A DNA stretch of 64,000 nucleotides from NCBI RefSeq assembly GCF_037080055.1, contig NZ_JBAOJI010000002.1, forward strand, positions 506,903-570,902. Reading direction: 5' to 3'. Source of the DNA: Halovenus sp037080055. Its GTDB lineage: Archaea; Halobacteriota; Halobacteria; Halobacteriales; Haloarculaceae. A program made the translations under genes and the position numbers. Within the stretch, counting starts at the first letter, position 1, and each line of letters begins with the position of its first letter. This document shows positions 52,107 to 61,940 of this stretch, one piece after another. The notes under the pieces are model-generated. The model saw only the letters and a list, made by a program, of their open reading frames with translations. It searched no databases and was not told where the DNA came from.

Positions 52107-52269
52107 GATACAGTGTTCTTCTAGACCCACGCCCATCAATCCCGAGGTATAACTCTCGAAACGGCCGCTTGATCCCGACCGCATCATCCCGAGCGGTTCT
52201 TGATCGAATGGGACTCAACCGTGCTGTTTAGATACGCTGCTCGTCTAGCTCTGAATAGGTGACCAGCTA

Positions 52270-52788
52270 GTGTCCAACACACGGTCACGAATCCGTGACT
52301 GTATCAACAGGAAACCCGGGATTCACTTCAACGATATCACGAGACAACTCGATATCGCGACCGGGCAGACCCAGTACCATCTCCGGAAACTGGTCCGGTC
52401 GGGGAAACTCGACAAGGAGTCTATCGCCGGGCGGACACACTACTACCCGCCCACATTCTCGACGTGGGAACGGGAAGCGATCGCGCTGCTCCGTCGGGAA
52501 ACCAGCCGTGAGATTGTCCTCTATCTGCTGCGCAACGAACCCGCGGCACCCGCGGAGATCACCGAGAAACTCGATCTCGCGCGGAGTACCGTCGAATGGC
52601 ATCTCTCACGGCTCGCCGACCACGATGTCGTCGAGAAACAGCCGATGGACGACGAGAGCGCCCGCGTCGTGGTCACGCTCTGCGAGAAAGAAACGATCTA
52701 CCGGCTGCTCCGCGAGATCGAACCACACCTGCTCGACCGCGTCGTCGACCGCTTCTCGCGGCTCACCGACGAGTTGCTCGACGGCTGA
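52270..52788 (+). CDS. Transcriptional regulator with two winged helices
   Basis: This 172-residue protein starts with GTG at 52270. It has two winged-helix units: one at ~5-60 (GIHFNDITRQLDIATGQTQY HLRKL) and another at ~80-130 (APAEITEKLDLARSTVEWHL). A helical C-terminus follows. This duplicated wHTH arrangement is common in haloarchaeal regulators. It lies between a membrane-protein gene and the nos-type operon, so it may control either. Confidence 0.8.
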   Translation: MSNTRSRIRDCINRKPGIHFNDITRQLDIATGQTQYHLRKLVRSGKLDKESIAGRTHYYPPTFSTWEREAIALLRRETSREIVLYLLRNEPAAPAEITEKLDLARSTVEWHLSRLADHDVVEKQPMDDESARVVVTLCEKETIYRLLREIEPHLLDRVVDRFSRLTDELLDG

Positions 52789-52867
52789 TCGGCGCTCGGT
52801 CGCGTCCCCCGGCCGATTCGAGAACAGTACCAGAATCACCTTTGCCGGGGCTGGGAGTACCTAGTTA

Positions 52868-53509
52868 ATGGATCGACGAACCGCGCTCTGCACCGCAGCA
52901 GCGCTCGGCGTTGGCTCGCTGGCTGGCTGTCTCGGTACCGACTCCGGTTCCGAGGACGCTCCCGACCCTGTCGCGCTCTCCGGGACGAAATACGACTATC
53001 AGGGCGGAATGGAAATCGGTGCCCACGGGGGCCCGAACGGACAGATCTTCTATCAGGACGAACAGCCAGAGCCAGTCGCTGGCTCTGCAGCCGTCCGTAC
53101 CGTCCACGAGGACCACGACGACAGCGACGCGGATTCCGAAGCGAATCTGGCGTGGTTTCACACGCTGGTTTCCGGGCTCTTTCCGTACCACTTCGAGCGC
53201 CGAGAGCGTGGCTGGACGGCCGAGGTGATCTACGTCACCGACTACAGCAGCGTCGAGTGGGACCTGCCCGAAGACAGTTCGCGGCCGGTGATGCCGGCGC
53301 CGACCAGCGCCGATAGCTTCGCCGCGGCGACCGAACTCACCTACGTCGGCGAGAGCGACGCACTGGGTGGGATGGGGGCTGCGCTCCATCCCTTCTCCGA
53401 CCCCTCGGATGCGGAGTCGTTCGCGGAGACGTACGACGGCACACGATACGAGTTCGAGGAGATCAATCGCGGCCTGATCGACTCGCTGCAGAACCGGCAG
53501 ACAGCATAG
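52868..53509 (+). CDS. NosL-like lipoprotein
   Basis: This 213-residue protein begins with a Tat-type/lipobox signal (MDRRTALCTAAALGVGSLAG then C), so it is anchored by lipid outside the membrane. The following part resembles NosL, a copper-binding chaperone for nitrous oxide reductase. Evidence is the EVIYVTDYSSVEWD strand, an ALHPFSDPSDAESFAETYDG segment and operon order before a NosL-NosD fusion, ABC ATPase and permease. Confidence 0.7.
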   Translation: MDRRTALCTAAALGVGSLAGCLGTDSGSEDAPDPVALSGTKYDYQGGMEIGAHGGPNGQIFYQDEQPEPVAGSAAVRTVHEDHDDSDADSEANLAWFHTLVSGLFPYHFERRERGWTAEVIYVTDYSSVEWDLPEDSSRPVMPAPTSADSFAAATELTYVGESDALGGMGAALHPFSDPSDAESFAETYDGTRYEFEEINRGLIDSLQNRQTA

Positions 53510-53588
53510 CCGTGATGGGTGTGAACACCGCGACAGTTCGGCAGTCGTACCAACGAACTAAGGTCGTCAGCGCGGCCAGGTTCGAGCA

Positions 53589-55490
53589 GTGACCTCGATA
53601 TTCGGTTCGGTCGCTCGGTCGAGTCACCGTCGCGCAGCGCTCGCTGTCGGTCTCGTCGTGGTTGCGGTTTCCGTCGGCGTGTTCGTCATCGGTGCGGAGG
53701 GGGCGACCCCGGATCCCGTTCCGTTCGACGACACGATCAAAGCCGGGATGTCCTCCGAGAGCGAGCAGGTTCTCCGGGCGGAAGGGGCGACGATTCCCCG
53801 AGCTGAGGTGTTCCACGCACAGTATCAGTTCATCGTCGGCTACCAGGGCGTCGGGCACATGATCGACGAACTCCAGCGACCCGGCCACGCCAAGCAATTC
53901 GGCCGCCCCGTTGCGATCTACGTCTCCGATTACGCGGGCACGGAGCCGACAGTGACCGCGGAGGGGTATCCACGGACTGCGAGTGATCCCGACTGGGTCC
54001 GCGCACAGGATGCCCTCTTCGTCGTCGACAGCGCGGCCCGGACGCCCGCGGGCGACGCAGTACTCCCCTTTAGTTCGCGGGCCGAGGCCGAGGCGTTCCA
54101 AGAGGCATACGGCGGGAAGATCATCGACTGGGAGACGGCGCAATCCCGGGACATCGAGATCGATCACGCGGGACTCGTCCGTGACCGCGTCGAGACGATG
54201 CGGACTGACGGGGACGAGCAGGTCGCAGCCGGTCGGCCGCTTGCAGACCGCAACGACTCCCTCGCCGTCGGCCAAGACGCCCCGACGATTCAGGCGGCGA
54301 TCAACGACTCAGAACCGGGACAGACGATTCGCGTGCCGGCCGGGACCTACGAGTACGAGGAGCCACTCCGGATCGACCGCCCGGTGACGATCGAGGGGCC
54401 CGACGCGACGATCCGCGGCGACGGCAACGGGTCGGTGATCGCTGTCACGAGTGATCGAGTCGCGATCACCGGCCTCTCGATCGAGGGTGTCGGCCCCTCG
54501 ACAGACCCCGACGAGGGCGAGGTCGACCAGGAGCAGTGGGACGCGTTCATCGAAGCGGGATACGGACACAGCGACGCGGCCATCGAGGCCGAGAATGTCT
54601 CCGAGTTGTACCTCGCCGACCTCGACATCGAGACACCGACCAGTGGGGTCGTCCTCCGAGATGTCGAAGACGCTGTCGTCGAGCGAATCAGCGTCCTCGG
54701 GAGTGACGACCACCGGGATGGGTTCATGGGCGTGCTCTCGATTCGCTCGCCGGTCGTGGTGCAGAACTCGACGTTCGAGGACGGCCGAGATGGGATCTAC
54801 ATCCACCGTGGGAGTGGATCGGTTATCCGGAACAACCGGTTCGTTTCGAATCGCTACGGCGTCCATCTGATGTACACGTCTGACTCGCTGATCGCCGACA
54901 ACGTCGCCCGAGATGCGGCCTTCGGCGGTGCGACGATCATGACCAACCCGAGCGGTAACGCCGTCGTCGGCAACGATATCCGAAACTCCACGTCGGGACT
55001 CGATCTCAGCGGCACTCACACCTACGTCGCGGAGAACACGCTCGCGGACAACCATCGCGGGGTTCTGGGCGGAACAGATCGCTCGCTGTACGAACGAAAC
55101 GTGTTGTACGGCAACGAACTCGGCTTTCGGACCGGGACGATCCGTCCCTCGAATCGCGTCGTGAAAAACGACTTCGTCGCGAACGATCAGCCCGTCAAAG
55201 TCGGTGCCGGGCCGTTGCGGATCTGGAATCACGACGGTGAGGGCAACTACTGGTCGGGTCGACCAGCGGCGTTCAGCGACGGCCCGTACTCCCCGACAGC
55301 ACCACTCGATTCCAATCTCAACGCCGACGGCGTCGGCACGCTCGCCTCCTCGCCGGCGGCGACAGCACTCGAAGTCGTCCGAGACACTGTCGCTGGCTCA
55401 CGGCAGAGCGAGATACTGGATACGGCTCCCCGCTCGGAGCCTGTCCGCCCCCGGACGATCGACGAACTCGAACGCACCTATGACGATTGA
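53589..55490 (+). CDS. nosD: NosL-NosD fusion (copper-maturation β-helix protein)
   Basis: This 633-residue protein starts at GTG 53589 with a signal/anchor helix (ALAVGLVVVAVSVGVFVIGA). Residues ~45-195 form a NosL-like domain (VFHAQYQFIVGYQGVGHMID, PVAIYVSDYAGTE, LPFSSRAEAEAFQEAYGGKI). From ~225 it is a right-handed β-helix of NosD (PTIQAAINDSEPGQTIRVPA, repeated GNDIRNSTSGLDLSGTHTYV-type coils). NosD carries copper-site assembly outside the cell. The fused NosL head plus a separate NosL gene is unusual. Confidence 0.85.
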   Translation: MTSIFGSVARSSHRRAALAVGLVVVAVSVGVFVIGAEGATPDPVPFDDTIKAGMSSESEQVLRAEGATIPRAEVFHAQYQFIVGYQGVGHMIDELQRPGHAKQFGRPVAIYVSDYAGTEPTVTAEGYPRTASDPDWVRAQDALFVVDSAARTPAGDAVLPFSSRAEAEAFQEAYGGKIIDWETAQSRDIEIDHAGLVRDRVETMRTDGDEQVAAGRPLADRNDSLAVGQDAPTIQAAINDSEPGQTIRVPAGTYEYEEPLRIDRPVTIEGPDATIRGDGNGSVIAVTSDRVAITGLSIEGVGPSTDPDEGEVDQEQWDAFIEAGYGHSDAAIEAENVSELYLADLDIETPTSGVVLRDVEDAVVERISVLGSDDHRDGFMGVLSIRSPVVVQNSTFEDGRDGIYIHRGSGSVIRNNRFVSNRYGVHLMYTSDSLIADNVARDAAFGGATIMTNPSGNAVVGNDIRNSTSGLDLSGTHTYVAENTLADNHRGVLGGTDRSLYERNVLYGNELGFRTGTIRPSNRVVKNDFVANDQPVKVGAGPLRIWNHDGEGNYWSGRPAAFSDGPYSPTAPLDSNLNADGVGTLASSPAATALEVVRDTVAGSRQSEILDTAPRSEPVRPRTIDELERTYDD

Positions 55491-56244
55491 GCAAACACTG
55501 CCATCGACGGATCGTACAGACGAGGAGACAGTGCTGACTGCCGAGGGACTCACCCGCGAATTCGGCTCTGTCGCAGTCGTCGAGGACGTGTCGCTCCAAC
55601 TCGACGCCGGGACGCTCCACGCGTTGATCGGCCCCAACGGCTCCGGGAAAACGACGCTGCTCCGACTGCTCGCGGGGATCATCCAGCCCACTGCCGGGAC
55701 TGTCTCCGTCGACGAGGACGACCAGCTCCGGACGATCGGGTACCTGCCTCAGCAACCCGACTTCCGACCGTCGTTTACTGCGATGGAGACGATCGAGTTC
55801 TACGCTGCGCTGGCCGACGACGACCCCGCGGCTCTGCTGTCCCGCGTCGGCCTGGGTGATGCGGCTGATCGACGGGTGGAAGACCTCTCGGGTGGCATGA
55901 CCCGACTGCTCGGACTGGCACAAGCTATCACTGGCGATCCGCCGATCGTGTTGCTCGACGAACCCGGCAGCGGGCTCGACCCCCGGATGCGCAGGCAGAC
56001 CATCGACGTTGCCCAGTCGCTTGCGGCGGCTGGAGCGGCTGTCCTCTACACCACCCACGATCTGGAACTGGCCGAGCAGTCCTGTGACAGAGTCTCTCTC
56101 ATCGAAGCCGGTCGACTCGTCGAGACAGCGCCGCCAGACGCCCTCCTCGACAGAGAGGGCGCGGCGACGCTGCGGGAGGCCTTCGAGTCTCTCGTCGACG
56201 GATCGGCCGATGGCGTTACTGTAATCGGGGAGGGCGACCGATGA
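55480..56244 (+). CDS. nosF: NosF-type ABC transporter ATPase
   Basis: This 254-residue ATPase starts at ATG 55480 and overlaps nosD by 11 nt. It has Walker A ALIGPNGSGKTTLLRLLAG, Q-loop YLPQQPDFRP, signature LSGGMTRLLGLAQAITGDPP, Walker B IVLLDEPGSGLDP and the H-loop YTTHDLELAEQ. It would energise the maturation machinery with the permease next to it. Confidence 0.88.
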   Translation: MTIEQTLPSTDRTDEETVLTAEGLTREFGSVAVVEDVSLQLDAGTLHALIGPNGSGKTTLLRLLAGIIQPTAGTVSVDEDDQLRTIGYLPQQPDFRPSFTAMETIEFYAALADDDPAALLSRVGLGDAADRRVEDLSGGMTRLLGLAQAITGDPPIVLLDEPGSGLDPRMRRQTIDVAQSLAAAGAAVLYTTHDLELAEQSCDRVSLIEAGRLVETAPPDALLDREGAATLREAFESLVDGSADGVTVIGEGDR

Positions 56245-57062
56245 CGGCCGACACGAACTCCCGTCCCAACCCGATTCAGGTGGTCGCGACGCGAGAGTTG
56301 TTCACCGTCGCCCGGGCCCGTGGCTATCTCGCGCTGTTTGCGGGCTTTCTGGCGGTCGTGGTCGGTCTCGGCATCACCGGCGGTGAGCCTCGGTATCTGC
56401 CGACGATCGCGGATCTGCTGCTTCCCATCGAACTGCTCGTCCCGACGGTCGCGCTGGCGGTGGGGTACCGGCCGATCGCATCCGACACACAGCGTGGCGA
56501 ACTGGCCGTTCTCGACACCTATCCACTCACGTCGAGTCAGTACGTCCTCGGTATCTTCCTGGGCCGAGCGATCGCTCTCGTGGCGATGCTTACAGTTCCG
56601 CTGGTGCTCGTCGGCGGCTATCTGACGGTGACGACGACAGAGACGCCCTCGCTTCTAGCGACCCAGCAGGGGATCGATTCGCCGATCATCTTCGCCCGGT
56701 TTCTCGTCCTCACGATTCTGTTCGGGCTGACGATTCTCAGCCTCTCGCTTGCGCTGTCTGCGCTCGCCCGCTCGCGCCGAACCGCGCTGATCCTCGCCGG
56801 TGCGGCGCTCATCTTCGTCGTCGTCGTTCTCGATCTACTCGTGCTCCGCGGCTTCACCAGTGGGCAACTTGGGACCGATGGGCTGCTCACTGCCCTCGCG
56901 CTCTCGCCGACGAGCGCTTACCGTGGACTCGTCTTCGAGACTGTCCTCGGGACGCCGGGATTGTCTGCCGCCCAGGCCGCGCCGTTGCTCAGCGCTGCTG
57001 GACTGCTCTTCTGGTTGCTCGGCTCGCTCGCTGTTACCGTCGCCGCGCTCGCGTGGGAGTGA
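56241..57062 (+). CDS. nosY: NosY-type ABC permease
   Basis: This 273-residue protein has about six membrane helices. It shows the usual ABC-2 start (VVATRELFTVARARGYLALF) and the RPIASDTQRGELAVLDTYPL segment between helices 2 and 3, as in NosY. Its start overlaps the ATPase stop by 4 nt. It ends the operon; nosZ is not seen nearby. Confidence 0.85.
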   Translation: MTADTNSRPNPIQVVATRELFTVARARGYLALFAGFLAVVVGLGITGGEPRYLPTIADLLLPIELLVPTVALAVGYRPIASDTQRGELAVLDTYPLTSSQYVLGIFLGRAIALVAMLTVPLVLVGGYLTVTTTETPSLLATQQGIDSPIIFARFLVLTILFGLTILSLSLALSALARSRRTALILAGAALIFVVVVLDLLVLRGFTSGQLGTDGLLTALALSPTSAYRGLVFETVLGTPGLSAAQAAPLLSAAGLLFWLLGSLAVTVAALAWE

Positions 57063-57103
57063 CACGCTGTTGTCGGCTCGCTGTCTCGAACAGTGTGAAA
57101 CGA

Positions 57104-57115
57104 CTTATATATATC
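57104..57115 (+). promoter_or_regulatory. TATA box of the PHP gene
   Basis: CTTATATATATC is centred ~25 nt before the GTG at 57134, supporting a leaderless start. Confidence 0.55.
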
Positions 57116-57133
57116 TGGTGAGTACGGCCAGAC

Positions 57134-57838
57134 GTGCTCTCCATCGATTTGCATACCCATTCCGAGGCCTCGTTCGATGGCCGAGACTCGGTCGATCTCA
57201 TCTTGCAGCAGGCCAAGGCTGTCGGCCTGGATGCGGTTGCCATCACCGATCACGACGAAATCTGGGCGAGCCGTGAGGCCGTCGAACGTGCGTCGGAGTA
57301 CGGACTGATCGCCATTCCGGGCATGGAGGTGTCCAGTGCGGCCGGCCACGTGCTCTCGCTGGGCATCGAAGCAAAAATCCCGCCGAACCTCTCCTTTGCC
57401 GAAACTGTCTCGCGGATTCGCGACCACGGCGGTCTCGCCGTCGTGCCCCACCCCTACCAGGAAACCCGCAGCGGCGTCTTGAAAAACATCTCCGAGGACG
57501 AACTCGAAATCGCCGATGCAATCGAAGTGTACAACTCTCGGCTGTTGACCGGCCGGGCGAACCGACAGGCCCGACAGTTCGCCACCGTACGTGATCTCCC
57601 GATGACCGCCGGCAGCGACGCTCACGTCTGCGAGATGGTCGGCCAGGCGGTCACTGAGGTCGATCCGGACGAGTACAGCGTCGATGGAATTCTCGAAGAG
57701 ATCCGGCAGGGTCGGACGCGCGTCAAAGGGACTCGAACCCCGTGGCGGATCAGCTTTCGCCAGGCCGCAGGCGGCGCGAAACGACGCATCAAACACCGAG
57801 TCGCCGACGTTGCGAACCGGCTTTCGCCGACCCGCTGA
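57134..57838 (+). CDS. PHP-domain phosphoesterase
   Basis: This 234-residue protein has PHP metal motifs: IDLHTHSEASFDG, AVAITDHDEIWAS, PGMEVSSAAGHVLSLGIEAK, VVPHPYQ and TAGSDAHVCEMVG. PHP proteins hydrolyse phosphoesters such as histidinol phosphate or nucleoside bisphosphates; the substrate is not evident. The C-terminal ~40 residues are basic (FRQAAGGAKRRIKHRVADV), which may allow nucleic-acid or membrane contact. Confidence 0.85.
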   Translation: MLSIDLHTHSEASFDGRDSVDLILQQAKAVGLDAVAITDHDEIWASREAVERASEYGLIAIPGMEVSSAAGHVLSLGIEAKIPPNLSFAETVSRIRDHGGLAVVPHPYQETRSGVLKNISEDELEIADAIEVYNSRLLTGRANRQARQFATVRDLPMTAGSDAHVCEMVGQAVTEVDPDEYSVDGILEEIRQGRTRVKGTRTPWRISFRQAAGGAKRRIKHRVADVANRLSPTR

Positions 57839-57847
57839 CGCCGCCGT

Positions 57848-58051
57848 TTACTCCACGCTCCGCGCCCGCAACCGCGGGCGGAGCAGCTGTGCAACGGTCG
57901 CCGTCACAGCGCCGACGGCGACTGCAACGCCAGCGACGAGTTCGACACTGACGAACTGGTCGGCGAGCAACTGATATCCCTGCAGGAGGACCAGAAAGGC
58001 CAGCCCGCCGACCACGCCCCACAACAGACTCGATTTGACCTCGGGATCCAT
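57848..58051 (-). CDS. Small two-helix membrane protein
   Basis: This 67-residue protein has two hydrophobic segments (SSLLWGVVGGLAFLVLLQGY and SVELVAGVAVAVGAVTATVA) and a basic tail. Its ATG shares a base with the stop of ridA (TAATG), so it is co-expressed with it. No family is recognised. Confidence 0.65.
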   Translation of the reverse strand: MDPEVKSSLLWGVVGGLAFLVLLQGYQLLADQFVSVELVAGVAVAVGAVTATVAQLLRPRLRARSVE

Positions 58052-58428
58052 TACTTCGCGGCGATAGCTTCGATTTCGACGCCGGCCCCTTTCGGGAGTT
58101 CGTCGACGCCCACTGCGCTCCGGGCCGGTGGCTCCGTCTCGAAAAAGGACTCGTAGGTCGTGTTCATCGCCTCGAAATCGTCGATGTCCTCCAGATAGAC
58201 CGTCACCTTCAGCACGTCGTCCATCCCGACGCCGGCCTCGGTCAGGACCGCTTCGAGATTCTCCAGGGCCTGTTCGGTCTGTACGTCGATTGCCGCACCG
58301 TCGAGCATGTCTCCGTCCGGGGTCAGCGGAATCTGCCCGGCGGTAAAGACCAGGTCGTCTGTCGCCGTCGCTTGACTGTACGCCCCGACCGCTGCTGGTG
58401 CGTCGTCTGTGCTGATGATCTCCTTCAT
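58051..58428 (-). CDS. ridA: RidA-family enamine/imine deaminase
   Basis: From ATG 58428 it is 125 residues, the normal size. Motifs are APAAVGAYSQATATDDLVFT, AGQIPLTPDGDM, QTEQALENLEAVLTEAGVGM, VTVYLEDIDDFEAMNTTYES and the end ARSAVGVDELPKGAGVEIEA. RidA removes reactive enamines made by PLP enzymes. A GTTTTATGC box on the minus strand (58450-58458) lies 26-27 nt upstream. Confidence 0.93.
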   Translation of the reverse strand: MKEIISTDDAPAAVGAYSQATATDDLVFTAGQIPLTPDGDMLDGAAIDVQTEQALENLEAVLTEAGVGMDDVLKVTVYLEDIDDFEAMNTTYESFFETEPPARSAVGVDELPKGAGVEIEAIAAK

Positions 58429-58607
58429 ATTTCCGTTGGCGACCGGGACGAGCATAAAACCCGCCCCGGCTTTTCGTTCCCACGCCTCGGCTCGCTCTCT
58501 GCTCACGGCGATGGAATCACCGTTTGCACGGTCCGCGCACCCTCTGGGTTTGCTTGCCTCAAAAAACGTGGGCGAAAAGATCGCTTCTCGCTTCGCTCGA
58601 ACCGGTA

Positions 58608-61600
58608 TTATGCCGTCGCTTCGGCGACTTTTTCGATTGCGATCTCCATCGTCACGCCTTCGACCTCCCACTCCTTGCGGTGGCCGTCTTCGACGGTACC
58701 GAACTCACCACGCACTTCCTGGGCGATTAGATCCTCGTGCTCGCGGACGAGATCGGCGATGCGGTCGTCCTGCACATCGAGATCCAGTCGGATACCCGCC
58801 TGAATGTCCAGTTCGAGATCTTTCCGCATCTCCTGGACGCGGCGGATGACCTCGCGGGCGTAGCCCTCGCTCTCGATGTCGTCGGTGAGACTCGTATCGA
58901 CGTAGACCTGTCCGCTGATCTGCTCGTCGTCCTCGCTGACGGCGAACTCGGCGTTCGAGACGCCCTCGGGCAACTCTTGGACTGGTTCGACCATCGACTC
59001 GTCGAGGTCGGCGTCGAGTCCGGTCGCGTCTTTGACGGCCTCTTCGAGCAGGGCGAGATCCCAGCTCTCGACCCGAGACTCGTTGAGTGCGTTCATGACG
59101 CGACCTGCATCGTCGCCGAATGCCGGTCCGAGTTCGCTCATGTCAGCCTCCGCGGAGTAACCGAGTTCTTCCCAGTCCTCGTCGGGGCCGATGATTTCGA
59201 CTGCACGCGTATTGAGTCGATCCTTGAGCAGCGCGCGCTGGGCGTCGACGGCATCGACGACTTCCTCGCTCGGGGCGCTGACGACGGCACGCGCGATGGG
59301 CCAGCGGAGCTTCCGCTCGGCCTGCTGACGGGCGGCCGAGCCGGCCTGCTCGACTTCGCGAACGATCTCGATCTCCCGTTCGAGTTGCTGATCGCGTAGC
59401 TTCTCGTTTGCCTCCGGCCAGTCACACATGTGGACTGTCGGATGACCGGCGTCGCCCGTCAGGGCGTCGTAGACCTCCTCGGCGACGAATGGGGTGAAGG
59501 GTGCGAACAGCGCGGCAACCTCTTCCAGCACGCGGTACAGCGTCGCGTAGGCGGCCTGCTTCGAGGCGGAGTCGCTCTCCTCCCACATTCGCTCGCGGAC
59601 GACCTGGATGTAGAACCGGGAAACATCCTCGACGACGAAGTCGAGCAGTTCCTCGACGGCTTTGTCGTTCTCGAAGTCGTCCATGTGCTCGGTCATCGCC
59701 GCCTCGACACTCTGGAGTCGCGAGAGGATCCACTCGTCGACGAGTTCGAGATCATCCTGCACCGCTTCCACAGTGGTCTCTTCGGGATCGAACTCGTCCG
59801 CGCGCATGTACGGCAGCGGGAATCGCGCGACGTTCCAGAGGATGTTGAGCCGCCGTTGCATCTCACCGGTCTCGTCCCACGAGAAGTTCATGTCCTCGCC
59901 CTGAGCAGTCACCGACAGCAAGAACAGCCGCATCGGATCGCGGCCGTACTCCTCGATGACCTCGTGTGGGTCGACGAGTACGCCCTTCGACTTGGACATC
60001 CCGCGGCCGTCGGGCATGTTGGCGTAGCCGTGCATCAGCACCTGCTTGTACGGAATCTCGTCCATCGCGGCGGTGGCCATCCCCAACTGCGACCAGAACC
60101 AGCCGCGGGTCTGGTCGTGGGCTTCCATGATTAGATCGGCGGGCCACAACTCCTCGAACTCCTCTTCGTGTTCGGGGTAATCCAACGTCCCCCACGATGC
60201 GACCGAGGAGTCGAGCCACACGTCGAAGACATCGCCCACGCGGCTGTAAGTCCTCCCGTCTTCGGTGATCGTCAGATCGTCGACGGTGCCCTTGTGCAGG
60301 TCGACGCTGTCGGGATCGATCTCCTGATCTGCTCGCTCGGCGAGTTCTTCGCGGTCCCCGATGACGATCACGTCCGACATATCACCATTCCAGTCCTCAG
60401 GTGTCCAGATGGGGATCGGAATGCCCCAGTAGCGCTGCCGGGAGACGTTCCAGTCCGGCGCTTCCTCGACGAAATCGCGGAATCGATTGTCGCGGGCCCA
60501 CGAGGGGTACCACTCCGAGTCCTCGATGTTCGCAAGTAGATCCTCCTTGATGTCGGTGATCGTGATGAACCACTGGTCGGTGACGATCCGGACGATGTCG
60601 GTGTCACAGCGCCAGCACTGTCCCTCGCGGACGCCCGTCTGGTCGTCGGCGAGCAACTGCCCGTTCGCGTCGAGGTCGTCGATGATCTCGTCGTTGGCCT
60701 CGCGGACGAAGGTGCCGGCGTACTTGCCGGCGTCGTCGTTGTACCGGCCGTCGCTGTCGACCGGACAGAACACTTCGAGGCCGAGTTCCTGGCCGCGCTC
60801 GAAGTCCTCTTCACCGTGGCCGGGCGCGGAGTGGACCAGCCCCGTGCGGTCGGCTTCGACGTACTCGGCGGTGTAGACCTGTCCCGATCCCTCGGCACTG
60901 GCGTGGTCCGGCACTTCCTCGGCGAGTGGGTGGTCGTACTCCCAGCCGACCATCTCCTCGCCGCTGACCTCCTCGACGATTTCGTAGTCTTCGTAGCGAC
61001 CCTCCTTTAGCACTTCTTCGACGACAGCCTCGGTGACGTACAGTCGCTCGGTCTCGCCGTCTTTCTCCGCATCCACGCCGACGTAATCGAGGTCGCCGTC
61101 GACGGCGACGAAGGTGTTGGCGACGATGGTCCACGGCGTCGTCGTCCAGATGACGAGATTACCCTCTCGCTCGGCGAGTGGGAATTTGACGTAGATCGAT
61201 GGCTTGTGAACTTCGTGATACTCGACCTCGTTGTTGGCGATGGCAGTCTCACAGCGGGGACACTGGTTGATCGAGCGCTTGCCCTGCTCGACGAGGCCGC
61301 GCTCGTGGGCCTGCTCGAAACCCCACCAGGCGGCTTCCATGTACTCGGGGTTCACAGTTTTATACGGATCGTCCCAGTCCATCCAGACGCCGAAGTCCTG
61401 AAAGTCTGTCTGGAGTCCTTCCAACTGTTCCTCGGCGAAGTCCTTGCACTCCTCGATGAAGGCCTGTTCGCCGAACTCTTCGATGTCTTTCTTGTTCTCG
61501 AAATCCAGCCGTTCCTCGACTTTCGTCTCGATGGGGAGGCCGTGCATGTCGTAGCCCGGCCGGTCGGTCACGTCGTAGCCTTTCATCCGGTGATAGCGGA

Positions 61601-61835
61601 TGTAGGCGTCTTTCAGCGTCTTGTTCCAGGTCGTCCCCATGTGTGCCGCGCCGGAGGTATAGGGCGGCCCGTCGACGAAGAAAAACGTCTCCTCGTCGGC
61701 GCGGTGCTCGACGGTCTGTTCGTAGGCGTCGACCGCGTCCCAGTGCTCGAAGACCCGGTCTTCGACCGCCTCAGGCTCGTACTGGTCGGTCACGTCCTCG
61801 AATCGGTCGTGACCCCCAGTCTGCTCGTCGCTCAT
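58608..61835 (-). CDS. ileS: Isoleucyl-tRNA synthetase
   Basis: This 1075-residue class-I synthetase of the archaeal/eukaryote-like long form has the HIGH-like AAHMGTTWNKTLKDAYIRYH and PGYDMHGLPIETKV. The editing domain includes GLVHSAPGHGEEDFERG, and the KMSKS loop is GRGMSKSKGVLVDPHEVI. The C-terminal anticodon-binding region is highly acidic, as in haloarchaea. A CCTTTAAT box ~26 nt upstream of the ATG suggests a leaderless mRNA. Confidence 0.97.
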   Translation of the reverse strand: MSDEQTGGHDRFEDVTDQYEPEAVEDRVFEHWDAVDAYEQTVEHRADEETFFFVDGPPYTSGAAHMGTTWNKTLKDAYIRYHRMKGYDVTDRPGYDMHGLPIETKVEERLDFENKKDIEEFGEQAFIEECKDFAEEQLEGLQTDFQDFGVWMDWDDPYKTVNPEYMEAAWWGFEQAHERGLVEQGKRSINQCPRCETAIANNEVEYHEVHKPSIYVKFPLAEREGNLVIWTTTPWTIVANTFVAVDGDLDYVGVDAEKDGETERLYVTEAVVEEVLKEGRYEDYEIVEEVSGEEMVGWEYDHPLAEEVPDHASAEGSGQVYTAEYVEADRTGLVHSAPGHGEEDFERGQELGLEVFCPVDSDGRYNDDAGKYAGTFVREANDEIIDDLDANGQLLADDQTGVREGQCWRCDTDIVRIVTDQWFITITDIKEDLLANIEDSEWYPSWARDNRFRDFVEEAPDWNVSRQRYWGIPIPIWTPEDWNGDMSDVIVIGDREELAERADQEIDPDSVDLHKGTVDDLTITEDGRTYSRVGDVFDVWLDSSVASWGTLDYPEHEEEFEELWPADLIMEAHDQTRGWFWSQLGMATAAMDEIPYKQVLMHGYANMPDGRGMSKSKGVLVDPHEVIEEYGRDPMRLFLLSVTAQGEDMNFSWDETGEMQRRLNILWNVARFPLPYMRADEFDPEETTVEAVQDDLELVDEWILSRLQSVEAAMTEHMDDFENDKAVEELLDFVVEDVSRFYIQVVRERMWEESDSASKQAAYATLYRVLEEVAALFAPFTPFVAEEVYDALTGDAGHPTVHMCDWPEANEKLRDQQLEREIEIVREVEQAGSAARQQAERKLRWPIARAVVSAPSEEVVDAVDAQRALLKDRLNTRAVEIIGPDEDWEELGYSAEADMSELGPAFGDDAGRVMNALNESRVESWDLALLEEAVKDATGLDADLDESMVEPVQELPEGVSNAEFAVSEDDEQISGQVYVDTSLTDDIESEGYAREVIRRVQEMRKDLELDIQAGIRLDLDVQDDRIADLVREHEDLIAQEVRGEFGTVEDGHRKEWEVEGVTMEIAIEKVAEATA

Positions 61836-61940
61836 ATACGTTGTATCCGGCGGCGGGATTAAAGGACAATCGGTTGTGTGTTATCGGTTCAGACTATTCT
61901 GAGGGGGACAGTTTTTGCACATACAGCCCCTACTGATCGT

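Noticed and set aside
54309..55232. 307-aa minus-strand ORF inside nosD
   Set aside because: The plus strand encodes a clear NosD β-helix. The antisense frame has no recognisable motif.
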